A stretch of 64,000 bases of DNA, from the NCBI GenBank assembly GCA_002898575.1, contig BEHT01000012.1, forward strand, positions 1 through 64,000, written 5' to 3'. The notes under the pieces were generated by a model, which ran no database searches, was not told the origin of the DNA, and was given only the letters and a program-made list of their open reading frames with translations. Source of the DNA: a bacterium HR17. Its GTDB lineage: Bacteria > Armatimonadota > Fervidibacteria > Fervidibacterales > Fervidibacteraceae. Below, piece after piece: positions 18,486 to 26,384 of this stretch (the first letter of the stretch is position 1; every line of letters starts with the position of its first letter). A program made the position numbers and the translations under genes.

Positions 18486-18517
18486 GGCGCCGGGGGCGCG
18501 GCTTTCACCCCGGCGCC
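18486..18517. terminator. Strong hairpin between convergent genes
   Basis: GGCGCCGGGG (18486-18495) pairs perfectly with CCCCGGCGCC (18508-18517) around a 12-base loop. It lies between the stops of the FmdB gene and the leftward gene at 18528, a position fit for a bidirectional terminator. There is no T-run on either side. Confidence 0.55.
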
Positions 18518-18527
18518 TAACGGCGTT

Positions 18528-18788
18528 CTAAGACGCAGAGGGGCGTTGGCGGCGCGCTTGAACGGTGCGCCACCACGCCAAATAGTTGCGCGCTGTTTGC
18601 AGCAAGTCTTTGCCGGCGGCGCGCCATTCCCGCTTGAAACGCCGCTTCTCTTTGGTGCTGTCGTAAAACATCGTCAACACCCGTACCGACCGCTGCTCAC
18701 CAGCGACATCCAACAACTGTTCAAACACGGTCGCCATGTTGCCGGCGAAGCGGTGCCGTTCTCCGTTGACCTGCACATACAGCCGCAC
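18528..18788 (-). CDS. Small basic protein, unidentified
   Basis: An 86-residue protein rich in Arg, Lys and Trp (KEKRRFKREWRAAGKD, NYLAWWRTVQARR). No domain is recognised. It starts 6 bp after the sufU stop on the same strand, so it is probably co-transcribed with sufU. The N-terminus (MRLYVQVNGERHRF) looks like beta strands. Position next to sufU hints at sulphur or Fe-S work, but nothing in the sequence proves it. Confidence 0.55.
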   Translation of the reverse strand: MRLYVQVNGERHRFAGNMATVFEQLLDVAGEQRSVRVLTMFYDSTKEKRRFKREWRAAGKDLLQTARNYLAWWRTVQARRQRPSAS

Positions 18789-18794
18789 AAACGA

Positions 18795-19262
18795 TCAACC
18801 CTCCTTCGCCTCCAAGAGTTGCGCCAAGGACCGCTGTAACAGGTCCCACGCCAAAGTGGCGCATTTGATGCGGACGGGAAACTCTCGCACGCCCCGCAGT
18901 GCGTCTAAGTCTTCCAGTGCGCCTTCGGGCGGGAAAGGCTTCTCGCCCCGCATCATTTGGCGAAACTCTTCGGCAAACCGCAAGGCGTCCTCTAAGTCCA
19001 TCCCCTTGACGCGTTCGGTCATCATGGACGCCGACGCTTGACTGATAGCGCACCCGCGCCCAGAAAAGCGGATGTCAGCGATACGAGTGCCGTCAGCCTT
19101 CAAATGCAGCAGGATGCGGTCACCGCAAAACGGGTTTTCCTCTTCCACTGCGACATCCGGCGCCTCCAAAGTCCCAAAATTGCGCGGGCGCTTGTAGTGG
19201 TCCAAGATGATTTCCTGATACAGCCAATCCAATGCCGCGAACTCGCGGTCGGGCTCGCTCAT
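18795..19262 (-). CDS. sufU: Fe-S cluster scaffold SufU (NifU/IscU-like)
   Basis: A 155-residue protein with LYQEIILDHYKRPRNFG, then three conserved cysteines in NPFCGDRI, GRGCAISQAS and RIKCATLAW. The long spacer between the second and third Cys is typical of SufU rather than IscU. It accepts sulphur from SufS and serves Fe-S assembly. ATG 19262 has AAGGAG nine bases ahead; longer versions of the frame have no good site. No sufS or sufBCD is in the window. Confidence 0.9.
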   Translation of the reverse strand: MSEPDREFAALDWLYQEIILDHYKRPRNFGTLEAPDVAVEEENPFCGDRILLHLKADGTRIADIRFSGRGCAISQASASMMTERVKGMDLEDALRFAEEFRQMMRGEKPFPPEGALEDLDALRGVREFPVRIKCATLAWDLLQRSLAQLLEAKEG

Positions 19263-19470
19263 CGTTGGGTCACTCCTTGCTTGGCTGCCCCCCATCATGC
19301 GATGCTGTCGTTTCGCAGCAGAGGGGTCACCCTGCCCTTTGACGCTGTCGGAGCGGGCGTGCCTTTTGGTCCGCAAACGCCCCGCAGGCACAGAACCCTG
19401 AAAGCGTCTCAAAATTGTGTCACGCTATCGCTCAGACGCCCAGTGTCGGGAAAGGACGGGGAAGTGCGCG

Positions 19471-20088
19471 ATGCGCGTTATTGTCGCCGTCACCGGTGCC
19501 AGCGGTGCGCTATATGCCCAACGGCTGCTGCACATTTTGGCGCAACACGAAAAAGTCGCTGAAATCGCCTTTGTGATGTCAGAGCAAGGGCGCATGTTGT
19601 TCGCTCACGAACTGGGTGTCAACCTCAGCCATCACAATCCCGATTTGGCGGCGCTAGGCATAGACCCAGCGAAAGTGCGCCCGTTCCATCCCAAAGACTT
19701 GACGGCGCCGCCCGCCAGCGGCTCAGCACGCTACGACGGGATGGTCATCGTCCCTTGCAGCACCCATACCCTTGCCAAAGTTGCAGGGGGGTTTGCCGAC
19801 GATTTGATCGGGCGTGCTGCCCAAGTCATGCTGAAGGAACGACGCAAGTTGGTTTTGGTCACCCGAGAAACGCCGCTGAGCCTCATCACCTTGCGCAACA
19901 TGGTCACCGTCACTGAGGCGGGCGCCGTCATCGTGGACGCCAACCCAGGCTTTTACACCCTCCCCAGAACGGTGCAAGACCTCGTCGACTTTGTCGTGCA
20001 GCGCGTCTGTGACCAGTTAGGTTTGGAAGTCAGCCTATTGCCTCGGTGGGAACTGCCGCAGAAAGACGATTTATGGCGTCGCGCTTAA
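19471..20088 (+). CDS. ubiX: UbiX-family flavin prenyltransferase
   Basis: A 205-residue protein with the family's FMN-site pattern: VAVTGASGALYAQRLL at the N-terminus, PASGSARYDGMVIVPCST, GRAAQVMLKERRKLVLVTRETPLS and NPGFYTLP. It makes prenylated FMN for UbiD-type decarboxylases; the partner decarboxylase is not in the window. ATG 19471 is preceded by a GGGGA-type site. It overlaps the convergent accA stop by 4 bp. Confidence 0.92.
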   Translation: MRVIVAVTGASGALYAQRLLHILAQHEKVAEIAFVMSEQGRMLFAHELGVNLSHHNPDLAALGIDPAKVRPFHPKDLTAPPASGSARYDGMVIVPCSTHTLAKVAGGFADDLIGRAAQVMLKERRKLVLVTRETPLSLITLRNMVTVTEAGAVIVDANPGFYTLPRTVQDLVDFVVQRVCDQLGLEVSLLPRWELPQKDDLWRRA

Positions 20089-21059
20089 GCGTCGCTCTCA
20101 GCAGAAAGGGGCGTCGGGTCGGTTTCCAGCCATTTTCCCATCGCCCGAAACTTGCGGTAGCGCTGCTCCCGAAGGGCTTCTGGCGTCAGTTGTTTCAACT
20201 CCGCCAACGCTCGCACGATGGCTTCTTTTAGCAACCGCGCCGCTTGGGCGTAATCGCGCTGGGCGCCGCCGGGCGGTTCAGGCACGATTTCGTCAATGAC
20301 CCCCAACCGCAACGCGTCCCGTGCGGTCAACTGTAGCGCCTCGGCGGCTTTTGGACCGAGTTTCTCGTCGCGCCAGATGATGGCAGCACAACTTTCGGGC
20401 TGAATGACCGAATAAGTGGCGTTTTCCTGCATCAGGACCTTGTTGGCGACGGCTAAGGCGATCGCCCCGCCGCTGCCACCCTCCCCGATGATAGCAGCGA
20501 TATTGGGCACGGTCATCCCAGCCATGAACATCTGGCAATGGGCAATTGCACCGCAGATGTTGCGGCGCTCATCGTCGTCCAAACACGACGCACCGGGCGT
20601 GTCCACAAAAGTGATCAACGGTTTGCGCCACTGTTCCGCCAGTTGCATCAACCGCAACGCTTTACGGTAGCCTTCGGGATGGGGCATGCCGAAATTGCGT
20701 CGGATTCGTTCCTGTGCGTCGCGCCCTTTCTGTTGCCCAACGACGACGACGGGTTGACCGTCCAACCATGCCAACCCGCCGACGATGGCGGGGTCGTCGC
20801 CATACAAACGGTCGCCGTGCAGCTCCACGAAGTCATCAAAGACGGCGTTGATGTAGTCCAACGCGTAAGGGCGCAGCGGATGACGCGCCAACATGACCCG
20901 TTCGTAAGGCGACAGGTGTTCGGCAATTTCACGCAACCGCCGCTGCAATTCGGCTTCTAAATCGCGCGCTCTTTCCTCTTCCCCTTGACTGCGCAAGTGG
21001 GTGATACGCTCTTCCAACTCGGCGATTTCCTGCTCAAAGGGCAAAAAGGTCTGGTGCAT
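20085..21059 (-). CDS. accA: Acetyl-CoA carboxylase carboxyltransferase alpha subunit
   Basis: A 324-residue protein of normal AccA length. The N-terminal coiled coil (LPFEQEIAELEERI), RHPLRPYALDYI, ELHGDRLYGDDPAIVGG, KGRD.QERI.RNFGMPHPEGYRKA, IGEGGSGGAIALAVAN and YSVIQPESCAAI are all present. It transfers carboxyl from biotin to acetyl-CoA with AccD, making malonyl-CoA for the fab genes at 52-57 kb. One odd point: after FVDTPGA the usual YPGxxAEERGQ is replaced by SCLDDDERRNIC. Confidence 0.93.
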   Translation of the reverse strand: MHQTFLPFEQEIAELEERITHLRSQGEEERARDLEAELQRRLREIAEHLSPYERVMLARHPLRPYALDYINAVFDDFVELHGDRLYGDDPAIVGGLAWLDGQPVVVVGQQKGRDAQERIRRNFGMPHPEGYRKALRLMQLAEQWRKPLITFVDTPGASCLDDDERRNICGAIAHCQMFMAGMTVPNIAAIIGEGGSGGAIALAVANKVLMQENATYSVIQPESCAAIIWRDEKLGPKAAEALQLTARDALRLGVIDEIVPEPPGGAQRDYAQAARLLKEAIVRALAELKQLTPEALREQRYRKFRAMGKWLETDPTPLSAESDA

Positions 21060-21274
21060 GCGGACTTCCCTCCTTGCCGCTGCCCAATGCCGTCAAATAG
21101 GTTGCCATCCTTTGCGACGAAGTGCAAAGTCCGTTACCCTTGCTGCACTGCAGGGGCTTATGGGGTGCAGGCAACACGCGATTGCCCATGGCAGTGCTGC
21201 GCTATCCTGCAGGCACTACCAAGTCCAAAACGCGCCTCAACGGGTGCCCCCGCCTTGAGCCGGTGCGGTGCCGG

Positions 21275-21676
21275 TCACAGCGGCGTCAACTCAGTGTCCA
21301 CCCGCGACTGGACAATCGTCGCCAGCGCCCGCTTGGCGCCTTGGTGGTTGGGGTCCAACTGCAGGGTCGCCTCAAAGCAGTCTACCGCCTCGCCCACCCG
21401 CTGCAAGCGCCAGTAGACAACACCCAAGTTGAACCACACCGTCGGGGCGTGGGGATTGAGGTCACGGGCACGCTCCAACTGTTGAGCGGCATCGTCCCAC
21501 CGTTCCAGCAAGGCGTAAGCCGCTCCCAACCAAAAGCGCGCCTCAAAGGAATCAGGGCGCAGTTGCACCGCTTGCTCCAACAGGGGGACAGCGACATCGA
21601 GGCGGCGCTGTTGGACGGCGTGGCTACCTTTTTGCAGCATCTCGGTAAAAGCATCGCCCGCTTGTGCGCCCTCCAT
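21275..21676 (-). CDS. Small TPR-repeat protein
   Basis: A 133-residue protein with about three tetratricopeptide repeats: AVPLLEQAVQLRPDSFEARF, ERWDDAAQQLERARDLNP and RVGEAVDCFEATLQLDPNH. It is probably a cytoplasmic protein-binding module, as no export signal is seen. ATG 21676 follows AGGGGGTG. The 215 bp between this gene and accA hold no gene that I can support. Confidence 0.7.
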   Translation of the reverse strand: MEGAQAGDAFTEMLQKGSHAVQQRRLDVAVPLLEQAVQLRPDSFEARFWLGAAYALLERWDDAAQQLERARDLNPHAPTVWFNLGVVYWRLQRVGEAVDCFEATLQLDPNHQGAKRALATIVQSRVDTELTPL

Positions 21677-21765
21677 TGTCTTCACCCCCTGACGGGGTGT
21701 GCTCCGCCGCCGCTCGCGCCGGCGTAATTGTCGCCCTTTGCAGCACCTTTGTCAAGGGCGTTGCC

Positions 21766-22410
21766 TCACGGTCCTTTGCGCGCCAGCTGGCGCAACCGCA
21801 CCGCTTCGTCGGCGGGCAGTGGACGGGCACCGCCCAGCGCCCGCGCCAGCCAGAGCACCTTCGCCGTCCATTCCAACGCTTCCATCAGCCCGCAGGCGTC
21901 TTCCAAGGTCGCGGCGACCGTGATGGCGCCGTGATTTTGCAACAAGGCGGCTGAATGTCCCTGCAACGCCTCAGCGACCCGTTCGGCTAACTCCTCTGTG
22001 CCTGGCGGGGCGTAAGGCACCAACGGCACGGTGCCAAAACGCACAACCATTTCAGGGAACGCCGGCTCCGTCAGCGCTAATCCGGCAGCGGCGAAGGCTG
22101 TCGCATAAGGCGGGTGTGCATGAACGATCGCCCGCACCTGCGGGTAGCGCCGGTAAATCGCCAAGTGCATGGGCGTTTCTACCGACGGCTTACCGACACC
22201 ATCCCAATGCCCGTCGGCGAGGGCGACGCGTAATAGTTGGTGCGGATGTAGCGTCCCCTTGTTGGCACCGGAGGGCGTGATGAGCACCCAATCGGCGTCC
22301 AAACGGACGGACACATTGCCATCTGTGTGGGCGACAAACCCCTGCCGCCACAGTCGTTGCCCCGCTGCGACCAAAGCGCGCCGCAGGGCGCGCTCTTCAC
22401 GCCAGTTCAT
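21766..22410 (-). CDS. Class II aldolase/adducin-family protein (fuculose/ribulose-phosphate type)
   Basis: A 214-residue protein of the family's usual size. GNVSVRL, TPSGANKG, the zinc site HAHPPYA and QNHGAITV, and AFPEMVVRFGTVP are the expected blocks. Relatives cleave L-fuculose-1-phosphate, epimerise L-ribulose-5-phosphate, or act in methionine salvage; the sequence does not decide between them. It is in a leftward run with the 104-residue membrane protein upstream (31 bp gap). Confidence 0.85.
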   Translation of the reverse strand: MNWREERALRRALVAAGQRLWRQGFVAHTDGNVSVRLDADWVLITPSGANKGTLHPHQLLRVALADGHWDGVGKPSVETPMHLAIYRRYPQVRAIVHAHPPYATAFAAAGLALTEPAFPEMVVRFGTVPLVPYAPPGTEELAERVAEALQGHSAALLQNHGAITVAATLEDACGLMEALEWTAKVLWLARALGGARPLPADEAVRLRQLARKGP

Positions 22411-22441
22411 GGGGTTAACGCCTCCACTGACAACGACCCCG

Positions 22442-22756
22442 TTACGACGATGCCGGCTCGCTGACCGTTTCCTCGCTGGCAGGTTCCGCCTCGGTCTGCG
22501 CCCCCGCAGGGCGTTGCGGTTGCGGTGTGTTGGTAGCCACGGCAGGGCGTTGCCCCGCAGGGCGGGGGTTTGCGTGCCCTTTTGCTGCGGGTTGCTCCAC
22601 AGCGTTGTTGATCATACCGACGCAGCACAACAGCGCCAAGATAATGAGCGGACCGACCGCCCAACGCGGTCCTTCCGACACACCGACGACGACCGCTAGC
22701 AAAAAGCAAACAGCAGCTCCCGCAAGCCACGCGGTGAACTTTTGTTCCGCCGTCAT
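22442..22756 (-). CDS. Small membrane protein with Pro/Ala-rich tail, unidentified
   Basis: A 104-residue protein with two hydrophobic helices (about residues 8-26 and 31-49) followed by a tail rich in Pro, Ala, Gln and Glu. No family is recognised. It is divergent from the small membrane-anchored gene at 22971 and lies 31 bp ahead of the class II aldolase gene. Confidence 0.55.
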   Translation of the reverse strand: MTAEQKFTAWLAGAAVCFLLAVVVGVSEGPRWAVGPLIILALLCCVGMINNAVEQPAAKGHANPRPAGQRPAVATNTPQPQRPAGAQTEAEPASEETVSEPASS

Positions 22757-22970
22757 CGTCGTTCATCCGCCTCCTTTACATCGGTTTGGGTCTGTGCACG
22801 CGTGCATTTTGAGAGAGTGACGCTTTCCACTTCAACACAACTGCGGAGGACATAGCAAGGCGTCTTTTGCCACCGTCGGCACAGTCGGAAGCATGCCCTC
22901 CGAAACGACTTTGCGGTGCGCTGGCTCCATGCCACGCCGATGTTAAATTTTGCGACCGAGGTGATTGCCC

Positions 22971-23210
22971 ATGACAGATTGGCGAATAAGCGTTTGGCTT
23001 TTCTTCCTCGGCGTTGCGTTGGGCTTTGGGCTGGGTCGCGCCCTGAACACTTCTTTGCCCCACGCTGTCGCCCAGAGCGACGAATCAACGCGCCTGCTGC
23101 GCTCCATTGAACAGCACCTGCGGCACATCAGCCGCAGCGTGGAAAACATAGACCGCAACTTTGACCGCGTGCGGGATTGGGACGCCGTGCGGGTCCGTGT
23201 TCGCCAGTGA
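22971..23210 (+). CDS. Small single-span membrane protein with coiled coil, unidentified
   Basis: A 79-residue protein: one N-terminal membrane helix (about residues 7-25), then a charged helical stretch (LLRSIEQHLRHISRSVENID) likely to be a coiled coil. The ATG is preceded by GAGGTG eight bases ahead. It is the only rightward gene between two leftward blocks and has no recognised family. Confidence 0.55.
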   Translation: MTDWRISVWLFFLGVALGFGLGRALNTSLPHAVAQSDESTRLLRSIEQHLRHISRSVENIDRNFDRVRDWDAVRVRVRQ

Positions 23211-23219
23211 CCGCCGGCG

Positions 23220-24305
23220 CTAACGCCCGTAAACTGCTTCGGCAATGAAGTTGGCGACTGCCTTGCGCAACGCCGCGATGTTGCGGGTATCGTCGGGATG
23301 GACGCGGTTGGTCAGCAGGACGAAAAAGATGCCCGCAACGGGGTCAACCGCCAGTGATGTGCCGGTGTAGCCGGTGTGCCCGAAAACGCTGACAGGCAGT
23401 TTATCGCCCTTCATCTGGGGCGAATAGGGCGAATGGATATCAAAGCCTAAACCGCGCTGCACGCCGTTAACAGGGCAATGGTCGGTGCGCATCGCCCGGA
23501 CCACTTCGGGTTCAAACACTCGCACCCCGTCCAATTCGCCCTCCCGCAAGAGCATTTGACAGTAGCGGGCTAAGTCGGTGGCGACGGAAAACAGCCCGGC
23601 GTGTCCGGCGACGCCGCCCAACGCGTAAGCGTTGGGGTCGTGGACGACACCCTGCAGCATCACGCCGTCCCGCCAAGTCGTTGCGGCACAGCGGGCGTGC
23701 CAACTTTTGGGCGGGTTGAAGCGTGTCTGACGCATCCCTAAGGGCGCAAATAAATGGTGCCGGCAAAACGCGTTCAAATCCCTCCCGCTCACCCGCCGCA
23801 CGATTTCGCCCAGCAAAATGAAGCCCAAATCGCTGTAGCAAAACTGCGTCCCCGGCAACGCTTGTAGGCGGGTGCGGCAAATGTCAGCAAGGATGGTGTC
23901 ACCCCGCATCCCCATCTGCAGATAGTTTTTGAAAGCCGGTAGCCCCGATGTGTGGGTGAGCAAATGCAACACCGTCACGCGGTTTTTGTGCCCGCCCGAA
24001 AATTCGGGCACATAGCGGCGGACGGGCGCGTGCAGGTCCACTTGTCCCTGTTGCCAGAGCCAGCAGATGGCAGGCGCCGTCGCCACGACTTTCGTCAGCG
24101 ACGCGAGGTCAAAAATCGTGTCGGGGCGCATCAGTTGCTTGGTCGGCACTTCCCGCCGATAGCCGCAGGCGTAGAGCCAAAGGACCTTCTCCGCCGTCCC
24201 GATGCAGAGAACGGCGCCGGGCGTTTGCCCTTCGGCGACAGCGCGCTGCAAAGTCTCCTTTAAGGGGCGCTGCAACCGCGTCGTCCAACGCCTCAGAGAG
24301 TGCAT
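23220..24305 (-). CDS. Serine hydrolase of the class C beta-lactamase / PBP4* family
   Basis: A 361-residue protein with the SxxK motif in FDLASLTKVVATA, the YxN-like YSDLGFILLGE, THTSGLPAF, and HTGYTGTS as the third motif. No signal peptide is evident, unlike true beta-lactamases, so it is more likely a peptidase, esterase or cell-wall hydrolase of this fold. It is last in a leftward four-gene operon (DUF4446, TPR/membrane, membrane, hydrolase) with gaps or overlaps under 12 bp. Confidence 0.85.
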   Translation of the reverse strand: MHSLRRWTTRLQRPLKETLQRAVAEGQTPGAVLCIGTAEKVLWLYACGYRREVPTKQLMRPDTIFDLASLTKVVATAPAICWLWQQGQVDLHAPVRRYVPEFSGGHKNRVTVLHLLTHTSGLPAFKNYLQMGMRGDTILADICRTRLQALPGTQFCYSDLGFILLGEIVRRVSGRDLNAFCRHHLFAPLGMRQTRFNPPKSWHARCAATTWRDGVMLQGVVHDPNAYALGGVAGHAGLFSVATDLARYCQMLLREGELDGVRVFEPEVVRAMRTDHCPVNGVQRGLGFDIHSPYSPQMKGDKLPVSVFGHTGYTGTSLAVDPVAGIFFVLLTNRVHPDDTRNIAALRKAVANFIAEAVYGR

Positions 24306-24311
24306 CGCAAA

Positions 24312-25040
24312 TCACCACGCCCGCATCGCTAACGCGTAAGCGCCTTGCGCTAAAAGAACCGTCAGCATCGTCCCTGACACCGCTTTGGCAAGGCGACACT
24401 GCCACTTTTTCCGCAGCACCACAAACAGGCAGAGGACATGGGCAACGGGCGCCAGCAGCCATAGAGAGCCGCGCAGCAAAACCGCCGCCGTTTTCGCAAA
24501 CGATGGCGGAGCACCCAAGGCGATGTCCACGAGGGCGTTGATCAAATCCGGTCGCCCCGCAGGCAACCAGAGCCACGCCGAGACAGCGATGGCTTGCACC
24601 AACCGCCAAAGCGCCAAAACGGCTATCCATGCGCCCAACTGCCACCATGCCGCCAAAGACAAAGGGCAACGCAGCAAAAGCCCCACCAACCCTGCAGCGA
24701 ACCAAAGGCATAACCACCCCAAAACGCTTTGCATCACCCCCCACCCGTAACGCGGCGGCAGACGCATCACGGAAACGAAGTAAGCCAATCGTTGCTCCTG
24801 CGCCAACCGCCAAAGACGCAACAGTCCATCTTCAACCGGTTGACCCGTCTGGACATCGTAAAATTGCACCGATACTGCCTCCAGGCGCGTTGACAAGAGA
24901 GACGGAAAACTCACGCGCCCGTGCGCGGCGATCACACCGGTAGCGATAACGATGGCTACACCCAGCGCTATCGCCCACTTGCTGCCTGAGGCGGGGGAAC
25001 CTGCGGGGAGCGATGCGGCTGACGGGTTGGGTGGTGTCAT
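24312..25040 (-). CDS. Polytopic membrane protein, unidentified (possibly Yip1-like)
   Basis: A 242-residue protein with about five hydrophobic helices after a short polar N-terminus (first near residues 24-41). It carries the pattern seen in Yip1-like bacterial proteins (helices preceded by a soluble FYDVQTGQPVEDGLLRLWRL segment), but I cannot confirm the family. ATG 25040 overlaps the stop of the preceding gene by 4 bp, giving translational coupling. Confidence 0.55.
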   Translation of the reverse strand: MTPPNPSAASLPAGSPASGSKWAIALGVAIVIATGVIAAHGRVSFPSLLSTRLEAVSVQFYDVQTGQPVEDGLLRLWRLAQEQRLAYFVSVMRLPPRYGWGVMQSVLGWLCLWFAAGLVGLLLRCPLSLAAWWQLGAWIAVLALWRLVQAIAVSAWLWLPAGRPDLINALVDIALGAPPSFAKTAAVLLRGSLWLLAPVAHVLCLFVVLRKKWQCRLAKAVSGTMLTVLLAQGAYALAMRAW

Positions 25041-25696
25041 TGAGGTGCCCTGCCTCCCTTTACGCTCGGTGGGGAAGATGGGGCAGTGTGCTGAAAACGC
25101 TTGGCTGTTTGATAAGCGTCCCAAATCCCCCACACCCACATGCCTAGTGTGACCACGCCCAGCAGCAGGGTCGTGAAGGCGAGCGTTGATGTCAGCGGCG
25201 CCTGCGGCGCTTGCACGAGGGTGCTCGCCAACGCCTTGTAGAGTTGCAGGAAACCGCCTGCGGGCACCAGAGTGCCGACGCAAAACAAAATGGCTTTGAG
25301 CCATTGCTCATTGTAAACCTGCCCCATGCCCGGCAACGCGATGGCAAGGGTTAGAGCGACAGCCGGGTTCTTGGGGAACGCCGGCGCCGTGTCATCTGGC
25401 ACTTCAAAGGTTTGCGTTGCCAGTAACGCGGCAGCGAGCTTTTCCTCAGCGGAGAGGCGTGACGGTTCCAATTGCAGGGCGCGACGGTAGCACGCCAACG
25501 CCCTTTCATTGTCGCCCATGTGTTGTAAGATGTCGCCCAACAATTCGTGTAGGTCGGCGCGGTTCGGCGCCTGCGCCAACGCTTGTTCCGCTAAAGTCTG
25601 CGCCGCAGCCCAATTGCCTCGCACCCGTTCAACGGTGATTTGGCGCAGCAACTGCTCCACGCGATCGTCCCACTGTGCGGCTGGGTCAGTGGGCAT
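25037..25696 (-). CDS. TPR protein with C-terminal membrane helices
   Basis: A 219-residue protein. The N-terminal half holds two to three TPR-type repeats (AAQTLAEQALAQAPNRADLH, NERALACYRRALQLEPSRLS). The C-terminal half has membrane segments around LPGMGQVYNEQWLKAILF, similar to TM2/DUF5683-type proteins. ATG 25696 lies 11 bp inside the end of the DUF4446 gene. It looks like a membrane-anchored scaffold; partner unknown. Confidence 0.65.
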   Translation of the reverse strand: MPTDPAAQWDDRVEQLLRQITVERVRGNWAAAQTLAEQALAQAPNRADLHELLGDILQHMGDNERALACYRRALQLEPSRLSAEEKLAAALLATQTFEVPDDTAPAFPKNPAVALTLAIALPGMGQVYNEQWLKAILFCVGTLVPAGGFLQLYKALASTLVQAPQAPLTSTLAFTTLLLGVVTLGMWVWGIWDAYQTAKRFQHTAPSSPPSVKGGRAPQ

Positions 25697-26219
25697 GGCG
25701 CACCGATGCCTCCTGGTGCCCGATAGGCTGTTCCATCGCTTGGCGGATCGCCGCCCGTTCTTCGTCGGAGAGGGGGTAACTGGAGTTGCCGCCCGCGATG
25801 GGCTTGGCGTAGCAGCGCGATTCCGACCGACCAAACAGGGAAGTGATGACGACGCCGTTGCCACGGTTGTCCAGCAAGGCAAGGGCAAAACTTTGCTGCC
25901 CTGCCGTGTCGTGAAAAGCGTCAAAGCGCACCAACCCTGCCCGCTGGAAACACCCCTGCAAAAGCAACTGCAATCGGTCTACGCGCCCTTCCAATGCCGC
26001 CAGATAGGTGCGGTTTTCCTCTTGTTTGATCAACAAGCGCTCCAATAATTGGTCTAACGGTTGCTCGGCGCCGCGTGGCGCTAACTGCTGCAGCAGCCGG
26101 TGCAAGCGTTGCAGCCGCACCGAAAGCCAAAGGACCCACGCAAACAGGACGACACAACCGCCAACCGCTCCGGCAGCGATGGCGGGCAGCCACGCAGACC
26201 ATAGCATCTGCCCCGGCAT
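25686..26219 (-). CDS. DUF4446-family membrane-anchored protein
   Basis: A 177-residue protein: one N-terminal membrane helix (about residues 10-33), a coiled-coil linker, then the DUF4446 signature GLVRFDAFHDTAGQQSFALA, LLDNRGNGVVITSLFGR and YAKPI. The family is common in Firmicutes and neighbours and has no proven function. The ATG follows AGGAGGTC. It heads the leftward operon and is divergent from the Wzz/BY-kinase gene. Confidence 0.8.
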   Translation of the reverse strand: MPGQMLWSAWLPAIAAGAVGGCVVLFAWVLWLSVRLQRLHRLLQQLAPRGAEQPLDQLLERLLIKQEENRTYLAALEGRVDRLQLLLQGCFQRAGLVRFDAFHDTAGQQSFALALLDNRGNGVVITSLFGRSESRCYAKPIAGGNSSYPLSDEERAAIRQAMEQPIGHQEASVRHAH

Positions 26220-26273
26220 GAAGCGTGACCTCCTCCGTCAAGCGGCACCTTTAAGCGTGCACATCCTAAATTT

Positions 26274-26295
26274 TTTGGCACAGTGATGTGCCAAA
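26274..26295. promoter_or_regulatory. Inverted repeat between divergent genes, possible operator
   Basis: TTTGGCAC (26274-26281) and GTGCCAAA (26288-26295) form a perfect 8-bp dyad with a 6-base spacer. It lies between the divergent DUF4446 and BY-kinase genes and just upstream of a candidate promoter. No T-run follows on either strand, which favours a protein-binding site over a terminator. Confidence 0.4.
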
Positions 26296-26317
26296 GCAAG
26301 ATACACCTCTGTCGCCC

Positions 26318-26346
26318 TTGAACGCCCAAAGCGGTTAGGACAAAAT
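26318..26346 (+). promoter_or_regulatory. Candidate sigma-70-type promoter for the BY-kinase gene
   Basis: TTGAAC (26318-26323) and CAAAAT (26341-26346) are 17 bases apart and 38 bases before the start codon. The -10 box matches the consensus at four of six positions, so this is a moderate call. Confidence 0.35.
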
Positions 26347-26384
26347 CTAAACTGACGGCACCGCACGAAAGGAGCGAACTGCTG

